Assembly: GCA_944381575.1 (NCBI GenBank)
Contig: CALWLS010000003.1
Span: 192,760-250,239 of the forward strand
From: an uncultured Lachnospiraceae bacterium
GTDB taxonomy: Bacteria; Bacillota; Clostridia; Lachnospirales; Lachnospiraceae
Direction: 5' to 3'
DNA: 57,480 nt
Below the pieces are notes generated by a model, which worked only from the letters and a program-made list of their open reading frames with translations, had not been told where the DNA came from and ran no database searches. Shown here one piece after another: positions 17,183-26,950 of this stretch. The first letter of the stretch is position 1. Each line of letters opens with the position of its first letter. A program made the translations under genes and the position numbers.

Positions 17183-18400
17183 ATGATAAAGATAATAGAA
17201 GGCGGCGTATGCGCCGCAAAGGGATTTAAGGCAAACGGCATACACTGCGGCATACGCCATAATAACACTAAAAAGGATCTTTCCCTTATCGTTAGCGATG
17301 TGCCAGCAAAGGCTGCAGGGGTATATACCTCAAATCTTGTAAAGGGAGCGCCGATCTACGTCACAAAAGCTCACTTAGCTGACGGCATGGCGCAGGCGGT
17401 CATAGTAAACAGCGGAAACGCCAATACCTGCAATGCTGACGGGATCGAGATAGCTGAGAAGATGTGCGGGCTTACCGCAGACGCCCTCGGCATAGATAAG
17501 GATGATGTTATAGTAGCCTCTACAGGTGTCATTGGACAGCCGTTAAACATCAAGCCGATAGCCGACGGCATGGAGGAGCTTGTAAAGGGACTCTCGTATG
17601 AGGGAAATAAGGCCGCTGCCGAAGCCATAATGACTACTGATACGGCGATGAAGGAGGTTGCCTGCGAATTTGAGATAGGCGGAAAGATCTGCCGTATGGG
17701 AGCCATGGGAAAGGGAAGCGGAATGATCCACCCTAACCTTGCCACCATGCTTGTATTCATCACAACCGATGCCGCAATTTCCGCCGGAATGCTGGAAAAG
17801 GCTCTTAAGACGGATGTGGTAAAGAGCTTCAACATGGTTTCCATAGACGGCGATACCTCCACCAATGATACGGTCAATATACTTGCCAACGGGCTTGCGG
17901 GAAATGCCGAGATCACTGAGGAAGGCGAGGACTTTAAGGCGTTTATGGAAGCCTTAAATACCGTTACCGTAAGTCTCTGCAGGATGATAGCCGCCGACGG
18001 CGAGGGAGCCACAAAATTCCTTGAATGCGACGTGAACGGGGCAGCAGATGAAAAGACTGCAAAGACAGTGGCTAAAAGTGTAATATGCTCATCCCTTTTA
18101 AAGGCGGCCATGTTCGGGGCCGACGCCAACTGGGGCCGCGTGCTCTGCGCCATAGGTTACTCGGGAGCCGATGTGGATATCTCAAAGGTGGACGTAAGCT
18201 TCAGATCTGGTAAGGGTGAGATAGAAGTCTGCAGGGATGGAGCCGGAGTGGCATTTTCAGAGGAAAAGGCCAAGGAGATCCTTTTGGAAAAGGAGATATA
18301 CATCCTTGTGGGGCTTAACAGCGGAAGCTCATCGGCAAGCGCCTGGGGCTGCGATCTTACCTATGACTACGTAAAGATCAACGGTGACTACAGAAGCTGA
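17183..18400 (+). CDS. argJ: Bifunctional glutamate N-acetyltransferase / ornithine acetyltransferase
   Basis: This 405-residue enzyme transfers acetyl groups between acetylornithine and glutamate, the cyclic route to ornithine. It is made as a precursor that cleaves itself before the catalytic threonine, here T188 in LATMLVFITTDA. Other family sequences are NSGNANTCNA near residue 75, KGSGMIHPN before the cleavage site, and GADANWGR near 315. The presence of ArgJ explains why no argA or argE is found in the operon. The ribosome binding site is GAGGCGGATG. A 260-codon open frame on the opposite strand is a shadow. Confidence 0.96.
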   Translation: MIKIIEGGVCAAKGFKANGIHCGIRHNNTKKDLSLIVSDVPAKAAGVYTSNLVKGAPIYVTKAHLADGMAQAVIVNSGNANTCNADGIEIAEKMCGLTADALGIDKDDVIVASTGVIGQPLNIKPIADGMEELVKGLSYEGNKAAAEAIMTTDTAMKEVACEFEIGGKICRMGAMGKGSGMIHPNLATMLVFITTDAAISAGMLEKALKTDVVKSFNMVSIDGDTSTNDTVNILANGLAGNAEITEEGEDFKAFMEALNTVTVSLCRMIAADGEGATKFLECDVNGAADEKTAKTVAKSVICSSLLKAAMFGADANWGRVLCAIGYSGADVDISKVDVSFRSGKGEIEVCRDGAGVAFSEEKAKEILLEKEIYILVGLNSGSSSASAWGCDLTYDYVKINGDYRS

Positions 18401-18418
18401 AAAAAGGAGTGATTTAAG

Positions 18419-19291
18419 ATGGACGCATCACTTTCAAACATAGACAGGGCCGAAGTGCTCGCCAAGGCGCTTCCCTATATCAGGAAGTACAATAATAAGA
18501 TCGTAGTTGTAAAATACGGCGGAAACGCCATGGTCAGCGAGGAGCTTAAGCAGCAGGTCATGGAGGACATAGTCCTTTTGTGGCTGATAGGCGTAAAGGT
18601 AGTCCTCGTTCACGGAGGCGGGCCTGAGATAAATGAAATGCTCGGAAAGATAGGCAAAAAGAGCGAATTTGTCGGAGGCTTAAGGGTCACGGATAAGGAG
18701 ACAGTGGATGTAGCGGAGATGGTCCTTGCCGGAAAGGTCAATAAGGGGCTGGTAAACCTCCTTGAGGTAAAGGGCGGAAACGCCATGGGCATTTCCGGAA
18801 TGGACGGCAGGCTCATAGAGGCCAGGATAAAGGATGATAACTTAGGTTATGTGGGGGAGATAACTAATATCAACAAAAAGCCTATAATGGACCTTTTGGC
18901 AAACGGCTATATACCTGTGGTTTCCACCATAGGCTGTGACAGGGACGGCAATATATATAACATTAACGGAGACACGGCAGCCGCCCACATAGCGGGAGCC
19001 TTAAACGCCGAGAGGCTCATAATGATGACCGATATCTCGGGCATACTTAAGGATAAGTATGATCCGTCGTCTCTTATACCGGAGCTTACAACCGAGGAGG
19101 CAGTGGGCTTATACGATAAGGGAGTTATATCAGGAGGCATGATACCTAAGGTAGATTCCTGCATAAAGGCCATAGACATGGGAGTCAAAAACTGTGTTAT
19201 AATGAACGGCTGCCTGCCGCACGCCATACTCATCGAGCTCCTTACCGAGGAGGGCGCAGGCACCATGATAAAGGCTCCGGCATCAAGATAA
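18419..19291 (+). CDS. argB: Acetylglutamate kinase
   Basis: This 290-residue kinase phosphorylates N-acetylglutamate, usually the arginine-inhibited step. The family sequences are VVKYGGNAMVSEELK near residue 28, VLVHGGGPEINEML near 61, and INGDTAAAHIAGALNAERL near 180. GGMIPKVDSCIKAIDMGV near the end completes the set. GGAGTGA precedes the ATG, and the gene is 18 bp from argJ. The length is close to the arginine-sensitive class, so feedback control is plausible but not proven from sequence. Confidence 0.96.
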   Translation: MDASLSNIDRAEVLAKALPYIRKYNNKIVVVKYGGNAMVSEELKQQVMEDIVLLWLIGVKVVLVHGGGPEINEMLGKIGKKSEFVGGLRVTDKETVDVAEMVLAGKVNKGLVNLLEVKGGNAMGISGMDGRLIEARIKDDNLGYVGEITNINKKPIMDLLANGYIPVVSTIGCDRDGNIYNINGDTAAAHIAGALNAERLIMMTDISGILKDKYDPSSLIPELTTEEAVGLYDKGVISGGMIPKVDSCIKAIDMGVKNCVIMNGCLPHAILIELLTEEGAGTMIKAPASR

Positions 19292-19319
19292 GGATAGTGA
19301 AAGGCAGGGTAAGATTAAG

Positions 19320-20489
19320 ATGAATTTAATGGAAAAAGACAAAAAATACGTTGCCAATACCTATAAGAGATTCCCAGTATGTCTTGTAAGGGGAGAGGGC
19401 TCGGTCGTTTATGATGAAAATGGTAAAAGGTATATAGACATGGGCTCAGGCATAGGCGTCACATCCTTTGGAATAGCCGATGCAAAATGGCAGGAGGCTG
19501 TGACAAAGCAGCTTGGAACGCTGCAGCATTCCTCCAATCTTTATTATACGGAGCCCTGCGTAAGGCTTGCGGAGCTTTTATGCGAAAAGACCGGCATGAA
19601 AAAGGTGTTCTACGCCAACTCCGGAGCCGAGGCAAATGAAAACGGCATAAAGGCCATAAGAAAATACGCCGCAGAGCATAAGGGAAAGGAATATTATACG
19701 ATAATAACTTTGGAAAACAGCTTCCACGGAAGGACTCTTACCACCCTTGCGGCAACCGGCCAGGATGTATTCCATAAGCTTTATCAGCCGCTTACGCCGG
19801 GATTCATTTCCGTACCTGTGGATCTCAATGCGGTGGAGGAAGCCGTAAGGGATAACAAAGTCGCCGGCATAATGATGGAATGCATACAGGGCGAGGGCGG
19901 AGTAAAGGCCCTCGATGAGGATTTCGTAAAGGGAGTGGCAGAGCTCTGCAGGAGAGAGGATCTCGTACTGCTCTGCGATGAGGTGCAGAGCGGAAACGGC
20001 AGGAGCGGATATATGTATTCGTATATGCATTACGGCATAGAGCCTGACGTTGTGACCACGGCCAAGGGGCTTGCCGGAGGTATTCCAATAGGAGCCTGCC
20101 TATTAAATACAAGATTAAAGGATATCTTCGGACCCGGGGATCTGGGTTCCACATTTGGAGGAAATCCTGTTGCCTGCGCCGGCGGCGTAAGCATAGTGGA
20201 GAGGATAGATGATGATTTCCTTAAGGAAGTTACAGAAAAGGGAAAGTATCTTTTTGACACATTCAGTAATGCCGAAGGCATAAAGAATGTATCGGGCATG
20301 GGGCTCATGATGGGCCTTGAGACTGAAAAACCTGCGGGAGAGCTGGCTTCAGAGCTTATTGAAAAGGGAGTCCTGGTGCTTACGGCAAAGGATAAGCTGA
20401 GACTGCTTCCGGCGCTCAACATTCCTATGGAGCTTTTGAAGGAGGCAGCAGAAATAATAATCGAGGCCTGCAGGCCTGAGGCTGAGTAA
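19320..20489 (+). CDS. argD: Acetylornithine aminotransferase
   Basis: This 389-residue pyridoxal-phosphate enzyme converts N-acetylglutamate semialdehyde to N-acetylornithine. The PLP lysine is K249 in TTAKGLAGGIPIGA, preceded by LLCDEVQSGNGRSG. FYANSGAEANENGIK near residue 98 and SFHGRTLTTLAATGQ near 136 are class III transaminase landmarks. It follows argB by 28 bp. Length and start (MNLMEKDKKYVANTY) are standard. Confidence 0.95.
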   Translation: MNLMEKDKKYVANTYKRFPVCLVRGEGSVVYDENGKRYIDMGSGIGVTSFGIADAKWQEAVTKQLGTLQHSSNLYYTEPCVRLAELLCEKTGMKKVFYANSGAEANENGIKAIRKYAAEHKGKEYYTIITLENSFHGRTLTTLAATGQDVFHKLYQPLTPGFISVPVDLNAVEEAVRDNKVAGIMMECIQGEGGVKALDEDFVKGVAELCRREDLVLLCDEVQSGNGRSGYMYSYMHYGIEPDVVTTAKGLAGGIPIGACLLNTRLKDIFGPGDLGSTFGGNPVACAGGVSIVERIDDDFLKEVTEKGKYLFDTFSNAEGIKNVSGMGLMMGLETEKPAGELASELIEKGVLVLTAKDKLRLLPALNIPMELLKEAAEIIIEACRPEAE

Positions 20490-20510
20490 GGATATATAAG
20501 GAGATATGCA

Positions 20511-21515
20511 ATGTATTTTATAATCGGAAATAAATTTAAGGGAAGGAGCTTCCTTAAGCTCTTGGATTTTACGCCGGAGGAGATCAGCCTGCTTTTAGAT
20601 ATGGCAGCGGAGCTCAAAGACCAGAAAAAGCGTCACGAGTCCCACAAGGTATTTGCCGGAAGGAATATCGCGCTGATATTTGAAAAAACCTCCACCAGGA
20701 CGAGATGCTCCTTTGAGGTGGCGGCAGCCGACCTTGGCATCCATCCTGTTTATCTTGATCCAAAGAGCTCTCAGATAGGCAAAAAGGAATCCATAGCAGA
20801 TACCGCGAGGGTCCTTGGCAGGATGTTCGACGGCATAGAATACAGGGGCTTTGAGCAGGAAAGAGTGGAGGCCCTTGCAAAGTATGCTGGGGTTCCGGTG
20901 TGGAACGGGCTTACAAATGAGTCCCATCCGACGCAGATATTGGCGGATTTTCTGACTATTCGTGAGCATTTTGGCAAACTTAGCGGTATCAAGCTTGTTT
21001 ATATGGGCGATGCAAGATATAATATGGGTAACTCATTAATGGTAGGGTGTGCACTCATGGGAATGCACTTCGTGGCATGTGCGCCGGAAAAGTATCTGCC
21101 TGAGAGCTGGCTCATTGAAAAATGCAGGTCCATTGCGTCGGAAACGGGGGCAAGGATAGAGTTTGAGGAGGATCCTGTAAAGGCTACAAAGGGAGCCGAT
21201 GTGATCTATACCGACGTCTGGGTATCAATGGGAGAGCCGGATGAGATCTGGGAGGAACGTATCAGGGATCTCATGCCGTATCAGGTCAATCAGAGGATAA
21301 TGGATAACGCCGGACCTCAGTGCCGGTTCATGCATTGCCTGCCGGCATTCCACGATCTCGGAACGGAGATAGGCAAGGAGATAAGCTCCAAGTTCGGCAT
21401 AGACGCCATAGAAGTGACCAATGAGGTGTTTGAGGGCCCAAGCTCAATAGTATTTGACGAGGCTGAAAACCGTATGCATACCATTAAGGCTGTGATAGCA
21501 GCGACAATCCAATAA
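20511..21515 (+). CDS. argF: Ornithine carbamoyltransferase
   Basis: This 334-residue enzyme makes citrulline from ornithine and carbamoyl phosphate. The carbamoyl-phosphate loop is STRTR ([14 protein letters not shown] near residue 60), with [11 protein letters not shown] near 142 and [12 protein letters not shown] near 278 holding the catalytic cysteine. AAGGAG lies 9 nt before the ATG. The first ten residues ([10 protein letters not shown]) extend slightly beyond the common start of [10 protein letters not shown]. It lies directly before the carbamoyl-phosphate synthase genes that supply its substrate. Confidence 0.96.
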   Translation: MYFIIGNKFKGRSFLKLLDFTPEEISLLLDMAAELKDQKKRHESHKVFAGRNIALIFEKTSTRTRCSFEVAAADLGIHPVYLDPKSSQIGKKESIADTARVLGRMFDGIEYRGFEQERVEALAKYAGVPVWNGLTNESHPTQILADFLTIREHFGKLSGIKLVYMGDARYNMGNSLMVGCALMGMHFVACAPEKYLPESWLIEKCRSIASETGARIEFEEDPVKATKGADVIYTDVWVSMGEPDEIWEERIRDLMPYQVNQRIMDNAGPQCRFMHCLPAFHDLGTEIGKEISSKFGIDAIEVTNEVFEGPSSIVFDEAENRMHTIKAVIAATIQ

Positions 21516-21539
21516 GACTGGGACGAAAGAAGAGAACTT

Positions 21540-22610
21540 ATGGAGAAAGCATACCTTGTTTTAAGCAATGGAAAAATATTTGAAGGATTTCGTATTGGAG
21601 CCGAGCATGACTCCATTGGTGAAATCGTTTTTACGACCGGTATGGAAGGGTATTTGGAAACGTTGACCGACCCCAGCTATGCCGGTCAAATTATTACCCA
21701 GACCTTTCCTCTCATAGGAAATTACGGAGTTATCGAGGAGGATTTCGAGGGTAAGGTCTGCGCTAAGGGATATGTGGTAAGGGAGCTCTGCGAGGAGCCT
21801 TCAAACTTCAGATGCCAGTATCCTCTCGATAAATTCCTTAAGGATCATTCCATACCGGGTATCTGCGGTATAGATACCAGGGAGCTCACGAGGATAATCA
21901 GGGAAGAAGGAGTAATGAATGCCAAGATCTGCAGCTCCATCCCGTCCGATATAGCGGACATCAGGGATTACGCCGTGAGCAGGGTGGTGGAGATCGCCGG
22001 CAGGACTGAGACAGAGGTGTTCCCTGCGGAGGGTGAGGAAAAATACAAGGTCACCCTTATAGACTACGGCGCTAAGCTCAATATAATACGCTGTCTGCAG
22101 AAGCGCGGATGTACCGTGACGGCGGTGCCGTATAACATTTCGGCAGAGGCTGTGCTTGAGGCGCAGCCTGACGGAGTCATGCTTTCAAACGGACCTGGAG
22201 ATCCGGCAGAAAATACCTACTGCATAGAGCAGATCAGGAAAATGATCGGAAAGGTCCCGATATTCGGTATCTGTCTCGGACATCAGCTTACGGCCCTCGC
22301 CATGGGCGGAAAGTCCGTGAAGCTTAAGTACGGCCATCACGGAGCAAACCAGCCGGTTAAGATGGATGACGGCAGCCGTACCTTTGTCACGAGCCAGAAC
22401 CATAACTATGCCGTGCTTTCCGAGAGCCTTAAGGGTAAGGGCAGGGAGATATTCTTTAACGCCAACGACTTAAGCTGCGAGGGCATGGAGTACGCCGACG
22501 TGAACTGCTTTACGGTGCAGTTCCATCCTGAGGCCTGCGGAGGGCCTAAGGATACGGAATTTTTATTTGACAGATTCCTTAAGATGATGGGAGGAGAACG
22601 TAATGCCTAA
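21540..22610 (+). CDS. carA: Carbamoyl-phosphate synthase, small (glutaminase) subunit
   Basis: This 356-residue class I glutamine amidotransferase delivers ammonia to CarB. The catalytic cysteine is C245 in FGICLGHQLTALA, with the His/Glu pair in VQFHPEACGGP. The N-terminal domain has FTTGMEGYLETLTDPSY near residue 31. The stop overlaps the carB start by 8 bp, giving translational coupling. Because it sits at the end of an arginine operon, this copy is probably controlled by arginine; whether it also serves pyrimidine synthesis cannot be told here. Confidence 0.96.
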   Translation: MEKAYLVLSNGKIFEGFRIGAEHDSIGEIVFTTGMEGYLETLTDPSYAGQIITQTFPLIGNYGVIEEDFEGKVCAKGYVVRELCEEPSNFRCQYPLDKFLKDHSIPGICGIDTRELTRIIREEGVMNAKICSSIPSDIADIRDYAVSRVVEIAGRTETEVFPAEGEEKYKVTLIDYGAKLNIIRCLQKRGCTVTAVPYNISAEAVLEAQPDGVMLSNGPGDPAENTYCIEQIRKMIGKVPIFGICLGHQLTALAMGGKSVKLKYGHHGANQPVKMDDGSRTFVTSQNHNYAVLSESLKGKGREIFFNANDLSCEGMEYADVNCFTVQFHPEACGGPKDTEFLFDRFLKMMGGERNA

Positions 22611-25600
22611 GGATTTGAGTATAAAAAAGGTCCTGATGATAGGTTCGGGCCCGATAGTTATCGGACAGGCTGCCGAGTTTGACTATGCGGGAGCCCAGGC
22701 GTGCCGTGTCTTAAGGGATGAGGGCATCAATGTAGTGCTCGTAAATTCCAATCCTGCCACTATCATGACGGATAAGGATCTTGCGGATGAGATATATCTT
22801 GAGCCGTTAAATGCTGAAACGGTGGAGCGTATCATAGCAAAGGAAAAGCCAGACGGGCTTCTGGCAGGTCTTGGAGGACAGACGGGCCTTACCATAGCCA
22901 TGCAGCTTAAAAAGGCCGGAGTCCTGGATAAGTATAACGTAAGGCTTCTCGGTTCGCCGGTGGAGGCCATAGATAAGGCGGAGGACAGGGAGCTGTTCAA
23001 GGAGACCATGGAGTCGATAGGACAGCCTGTGGTGCCTTCGGAGATAGCGAACACCATAGAGGAGGCTCTTTCGGTAGCCGCAAAGATCGGATATCCGGTA
23101 ATAGTAAGGCCGGCCTTTACTCTTGGCGGAAGCGGCGGCGGAATAGCGGCCGACGCCGAGGAGCTTAAGGTCATCGCAAAGAGCGGACTGGACATGTCCC
23201 CTATCACTCAGATCCTTGTTGAAAGATGCATATCCGGATGGAAGGAGATAGAGTTTGAGACCATGAGGGATTCCCTCGGCAACGTCATAGCGGTCTGCTC
23301 CATGGAAAACTTTGATCCCGTGGGAGTACATACCGGAGATTCTATAGTCGTAGCTCCGGCGCTCACTCTTTCTGATAAGGAATATCAGATGCTAAGGAGC
23401 GCGGCCCTCGACATGATCACTGCCCTCGGCATAGTGGGAGGCTGCAACTGCCAGTTTGCCCTTAACCCGGACAGCTTCGAGTACGCCGTAATAGAGGTCA
23501 ACCCTCGAGTATCCCGTTCTTCAGCCCTTGCAAGTAAGGCTACGGGATATCCTATCGCAAAGATAACTACCAAGATAGCTCTTGGCTATACTCTTGATGA
23601 GATACAGAATGACATAACAAAGAAGACCTGCGCCTGCTTTGAGCCTACCCTCGATTATGTGGTAGTCAAATTCCCTAAGTGGCCGTTCGATAAATTTGCA
23701 GGCTCTTCAAGGACCATAGGCACGCAGATGAAGGCTACCGGTGAGGTCATGGCCATAGCCAACAGCTTTGAGATGGCCCTCATGAAGGCAGTGCGCGGAG
23801 CCGAGATCGGGGCGGACACCTTGAACCTTCCACCGCTTTCGGATAAGCCGGTGATGGAGAGAGTTGCAGAGCAGAACGACAGAAGGCTGTTCTCCATATT
23901 TGAGGCAATCAAGGCTGGGCATTCCTTAGAGGAGATCCATGAGGTCACGAAGATCGACATGTGGTTCCTTCACAAGGTAAAGAACCTGGCGGACTATGAA
24001 CAGCACATAGCCTCTCTTGGACAGGACACACTGCCGGCTGCGGACTATGAGAGAGGAAAGAAGCTGGGCTATACCGATGCCGCCATTTCAAGGATCAGCG
24101 GCGTTGCCATGGATAAGCTTCCGGGATGGAAGTTCAGCTATAAGATGGTAGATACCTGCGGCGCGGAGTTTGATGCTGAAACGCCGTATTTCTACTCGAC
24201 CTGTGATGAAACCTGCGAGTCAAGGACCTTCGAGAGAAGCGGCAAAGACGTTATCATCGTCCTTGGATCTGGCCCTATACGTATAGGACAGGGTATAGAG
24301 TTCGATTACTCTTCCGTGCACTGCGTATGGACGCTCCGTAAGATGGGCTACGACGTGGTCATCATAAATAATAACCCTGAGACCGTATCCACGGACTATG
24401 ATACGGCGGACAGGCTGTATTTTGAGGCCCTTACACCTGAGGATGTCATGAACATCATAGAGGTGGAAAAGCCGGTGGGCGTCGTTGTGGCCTTCGGTGG
24501 ACAGACGGCCATCAAGCTTACCAATTACCTTGATTCACATGGAATAAGGATCCTCGGTACTTCTGCAGAAGGCATAGACGTGGCCGAGGACAGGGCAAAG
24601 TTTGACGCCCTCCTTGAGCAGTTCGGCATTTCAAGGCCTAAGGGATTTGGAGTAAGAACCGTCGAGGAAGCGGTAAAGGCTGCAGACACCCTGGGATATC
24701 CGGTTCTCTTACGCCCGAGCTATGTCATAGGCGGACAGAACATGACCATATCCCATGACGATGAGCATACCATCAAGTACATGAATACCATACTTGCCGG
24801 TGGAATAGATAACCCTGTGCTGGTGGATAAATACATGGAGGGTCCGGAGCTTGAGGTAGATGTTATTTCCGACGGAGAGGACGTTCTCATACCGGGAATA
24901 ATGGAGCATATAGAGAGGGCCGGAGTACATTCCGGAGACTCCATAGCGGTCTATCCTCCATATAATCTTACGGACAAGTTCCTTAAGATCATATGTGACA
25001 GCTCCGAAAAGCTTGCTCTTGCCCTTGGCACCAAGGGACTTGTAAATATACAGTACCTTATCTACCATGATAAGCTCTATGTAATAGAGGTTAACCCGAG
25101 GGCTTCACGTACGATTCCTTACATTAGCAAGGTAACGAACGTGCCTATGGTGGATCTTGCCACAAGGGTAATGCTCGGAGCCAAGTTAAAGGATCTGGGA
25201 TACGGCACCGGACTTTATAAGACCCCGCCTTACAGTGCGGTAAAGGTACCGGTATTCTCCTTTGAAAAGCTTAACGACGCAAACTCCATATTAGGCCCTG
25301 AGATGAAGTCCACCGGTGAGGTGCTTGGCATAGGCAAGACTCTTGTAGAGGCGCTCTATAAGGGACTTACGGCTGCGGGATTTACAGTGCCGTCCTCGGA
25401 AACCGAGGATATGCCGGCGGTATTTATATCTGTCCATGACAAGGACTACGACGAGGTGCTGTCCCTTGCCAAGAGGTTCTATGACCTGAGGATGCAGCTT
25501 ATCGCTACCTTCGGTACGGCCGAGGCCATCAGCAGGATGGGGTATCCTGTAATGAGCGTGCAGAACGCCACTGAGAGTTCAGAGATATATGATCTCATGG

Positions 25601-26670
25601 AAGCAGGCAAGATCGGATACATAATCTATACCGGCGCAGCTCTTGATGAGACCACAGAGGATTACATCAAGCTCCACAGAAAGGCCATGCAGTTAGGCAT
25701 ACCTTGCCTTACGAGCCTGGATACCGCGGGAGCCTTAGCTGAGATCATAGAGAGCCATTATACGATAAATAATACTGAGCTTGTGGATATCAACCACATG
25801 CGTTCGGAAAAGAGCAAGGTGCATTTTACAAAGATGCACTCCTGCGGAAATGACTATATATTCATAGAGAACTTTGACAATGCCATAACCTGTCCTGAGT
25901 CGCTGTGCATCAATCTCTGCGCGCCTCACTACGGCATCGGTGCGGACGGCATAGTCCTCATTGAAAAGCCTGACGTGGAGGGCTCGGACGTAAGGATGAG
26001 ATCCTTTAACAAGGATGGCTCGGAGGGCAAGATGGCCGGAAACAACATCCGCTGCGTCGCAAAGTATATCTATGATAACGGGCTTGTGGATAAGGACAGG
26101 GATACCGTCAAGATAGACATGGACGGACATCAGCATACGCTTTCACTGTTCACAAGGGACGGAAAGGTAAGCTCAGTCACCGTGGACATGGGCAAGGTAA
26201 GCTTTATGGCCAAGGATATCCCGGCGGTTTCAAAGGATCCTGCGGCAAAGCTTATCAATCAGCCTATAAAGGTCATAGGAGACGAGTTCAACGTCACCTG
26301 CCTTACAGTGGGCAATCCGCACTGTGTAATATTCGTAAACGTGCTGGATACCCTGTGGCTGGAAAAGATAGGACCTGAGTTTGAATATCATCCTATGTTC
26401 CCTGAGAGGACCAATACCGAGTTCGTAAGGGTCGTAAACAGGGATACGCTTAGAATGAGAGTCTGGGAGCGCGGTAACGGAGAGACTCTTGCCTGCGGAA
26501 CCGGAGCCTGCGCAGCAGTTGCGGCAGCAGTAGTAAACGGACTCTGCGACAAGGGCACGGACGTCACGGTAAAGCTTCTTGGAGGCGATCTTGTAGTAAA
26601 TTACACGGACGAGAGAGTTACCCTTACCGGTTCCGTAACAACGGTATTCGAGGGTGAATTCGAGTATTGA
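22603..26670 (+). CDS. carB: CarB-DapF fusion: carbamoyl-phosphate synthase large subunit with C-terminal diaminopimelate epimerase domain
   Basis: One uninterrupted frame of 1355 residues encodes two enzymes. Residues 1 to about 1060 are a complete CarB: the first ATP-grasp half (GQAAEFDYAGAQACRVL, GGSGGGIA), an oligomerisation region, the second half (GQGIEFDYSSVHCVWTL, RPSYVIGGQNM) and the C-terminal allosteric domain (KIGYIIYTGAALDE). From residue 1066 (HMRSEKSKVHFTKMHSCGNDYI) a full-length DapF of about 290 residues follows. It keeps FNKDGSEG, GNPHCVIFV, WERGNGET and C1298 in ACGTGACAA. The other catalytic cysteine position is alanine (A1145 in KMAGNNIRC). No stop and no strong ribosome binding site lies at the junction. 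DapF normally converts LL- to meso-diaminopimelate for lysine and peptidoglycan. The CarB assignment is certain; activity of the DapF part is not. A terminator follows at 26711. Confidence 0.95.
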   Translation: MPKDLSIKKVLMIGSGPIVIGQAAEFDYAGAQACRVLRDEGINVVLVNSNPATIMTDKDLADEIYLEPLNAETVERIIAKEKPDGLLAGLGGQTGLTIAMQLKKAGVLDKYNVRLLGSPVEAIDKAEDRELFKETMESIGQPVVPSEIANTIEEALSVAAKIGYPVIVRPAFTLGGSGGGIAADAEELKVIAKSGLDMSPITQILVERCISGWKEIEFETMRDSLGNVIAVCSMENFDPVGVHTGDSIVVAPALTLSDKEYQMLRSAALDMITALGIVGGCNCQFALNPDSFEYAVIEVNPRVSRSSALASKATGYPIAKITTKIALGYTLDEIQNDITKKTCACFEPTLDYVVVKFPKWPFDKFAGSSRTIGTQMKATGEVMAIANSFEMALMKAVRGAEIGADTLNLPPLSDKPVMERVAEQNDRRLFSIFEAIKAGHSLEEIHEVTKIDMWFLHKVKNLADYEQHIASLGQDTLPAADYERGKKLGYTDAAISRISGVAMDKLPGWKFSYKMVDTCGAEFDAETPYFYSTCDETCESRTFERSGKDVIIVLGSGPIRIGQGIEFDYSSVHCVWTLRKMGYDVVIINNNPETVSTDYDTADRLYFEALTPEDVMNIIEVEKPVGVVVAFGGQTAIKLTNYLDSHGIRILGTSAEGIDVAEDRAKFDALLEQFGISRPKGFGVRTVEEAVKAADTLGYPVLLRPSYVIGGQNMTISHDDEHTIKYMNTILAGGIDNPVLVDKYMEGPELEVDVISDGEDVLIPGIMEHIERAGVHSGDSIAVYPPYNLTDKFLKIICDSSEKLALALGTKGLVNIQYLIYHDKLYVIEVNPRASRTIPYISKVTNVPMVDLATRVMLGAKLKDLGYGTGLYKTPPYSAVKVPVFSFEKLNDANSILGPEMKSTGEVLGIGKTLVEALYKGLTAAGFTVPSSETEDMPAVFISVHDKDYDEVLSLAKRFYDLRMQLIATFGTAEAISRMGYPVMSVQNATESSEIYDLMEAGKIGYIIYTGAALDETTEDYIKLHRKAMQLGIPCLTSLDTAGALAEIIESHYTINNTELVDINHMRSEKSKVHFTKMHSCGNDYIFIENFDNAITCPESLCINLCAPHYGIGADGIVLIEKPDVEGSDVRMRSFNKDGSEGKMAGNNIRCVAKYIYDNGLVDKDRDTVKIDMDGHQHTLSLFTRDGKVSSVTVDMGKVSFMAKDIPAVSKDPAAKLINQPIKVIGDEFNVTCLTVGNPHCVIFVNVLDTLWLEKIGPEFEYHPMFPERTNTEFVRVVNRDTLRMRVWERGNGETLACGTGACAAVAAAVVNGLCDKGTDVTVKLLGGDLVVNYTDERVTLTGSVTTVFEGEFEY

Positions 26671-26710
26671 TACATAAACCCGGGCTGATCATAAAAGCAC
26701 ATATTCGGTT

Positions 26711-26754
26711 CTGCCGTATCATAGGGGCGCATGCTCATATGGTACGGCAGTTTT
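26711..26754 (+). terminator. Terminator of the arginine operon
   Basis: CTGCCGTA (26711-26718) pairs with TACGGCAG (26743-26750), followed by TTTTG; further inner pairing is possible (CAT/ATG). Confidence 0.8.
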
Positions 26755-26817
26755 GCATGATATTCTTTATGAAAATAAAAACATACATGATATATACTCT
26801 TTAACAAAATGTAAAAC

Positions 26818-26834
26818 ATAAGTTGATAACTTAT
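26818..26834. promoter_or_regulatory. Palindrome upstream of the EamA transporter gene
   Basis: ATAAGTT-GAT-AACTTAT has perfect 7-bp arms. A second imperfect palindrome, TTAGTTAACCTAA (26882-26894), lies closer to the gene. Either could be an operator for the transporter at 26951; no regulator is encoded nearby. Confidence 0.4.
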
Positions 26835-26950
26835 ATATTTACAATCATCTTGAAAGTCATTAATATTAGTTACATTCTATTTTAGTTAACCTAAGCTTAC
26901 AGCAATATATGGACTGTGGAAATTAGCGTTTAAGGAGGTAGACTTTCGAT

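Noticed and set aside
17371-18153. A 260-codon open frame on the minus strand opposite argJ
   Set aside because: It has no ribosome binding site, it is Ser/Ala/Pro-rich as antisense frames of such genes are, and argJ is beyond doubt.
20030-20617. A 195-codon minus-strand frame across argD and argF
   Set aside because: It is a shadow of two well-supported genes and has no family resemblance.
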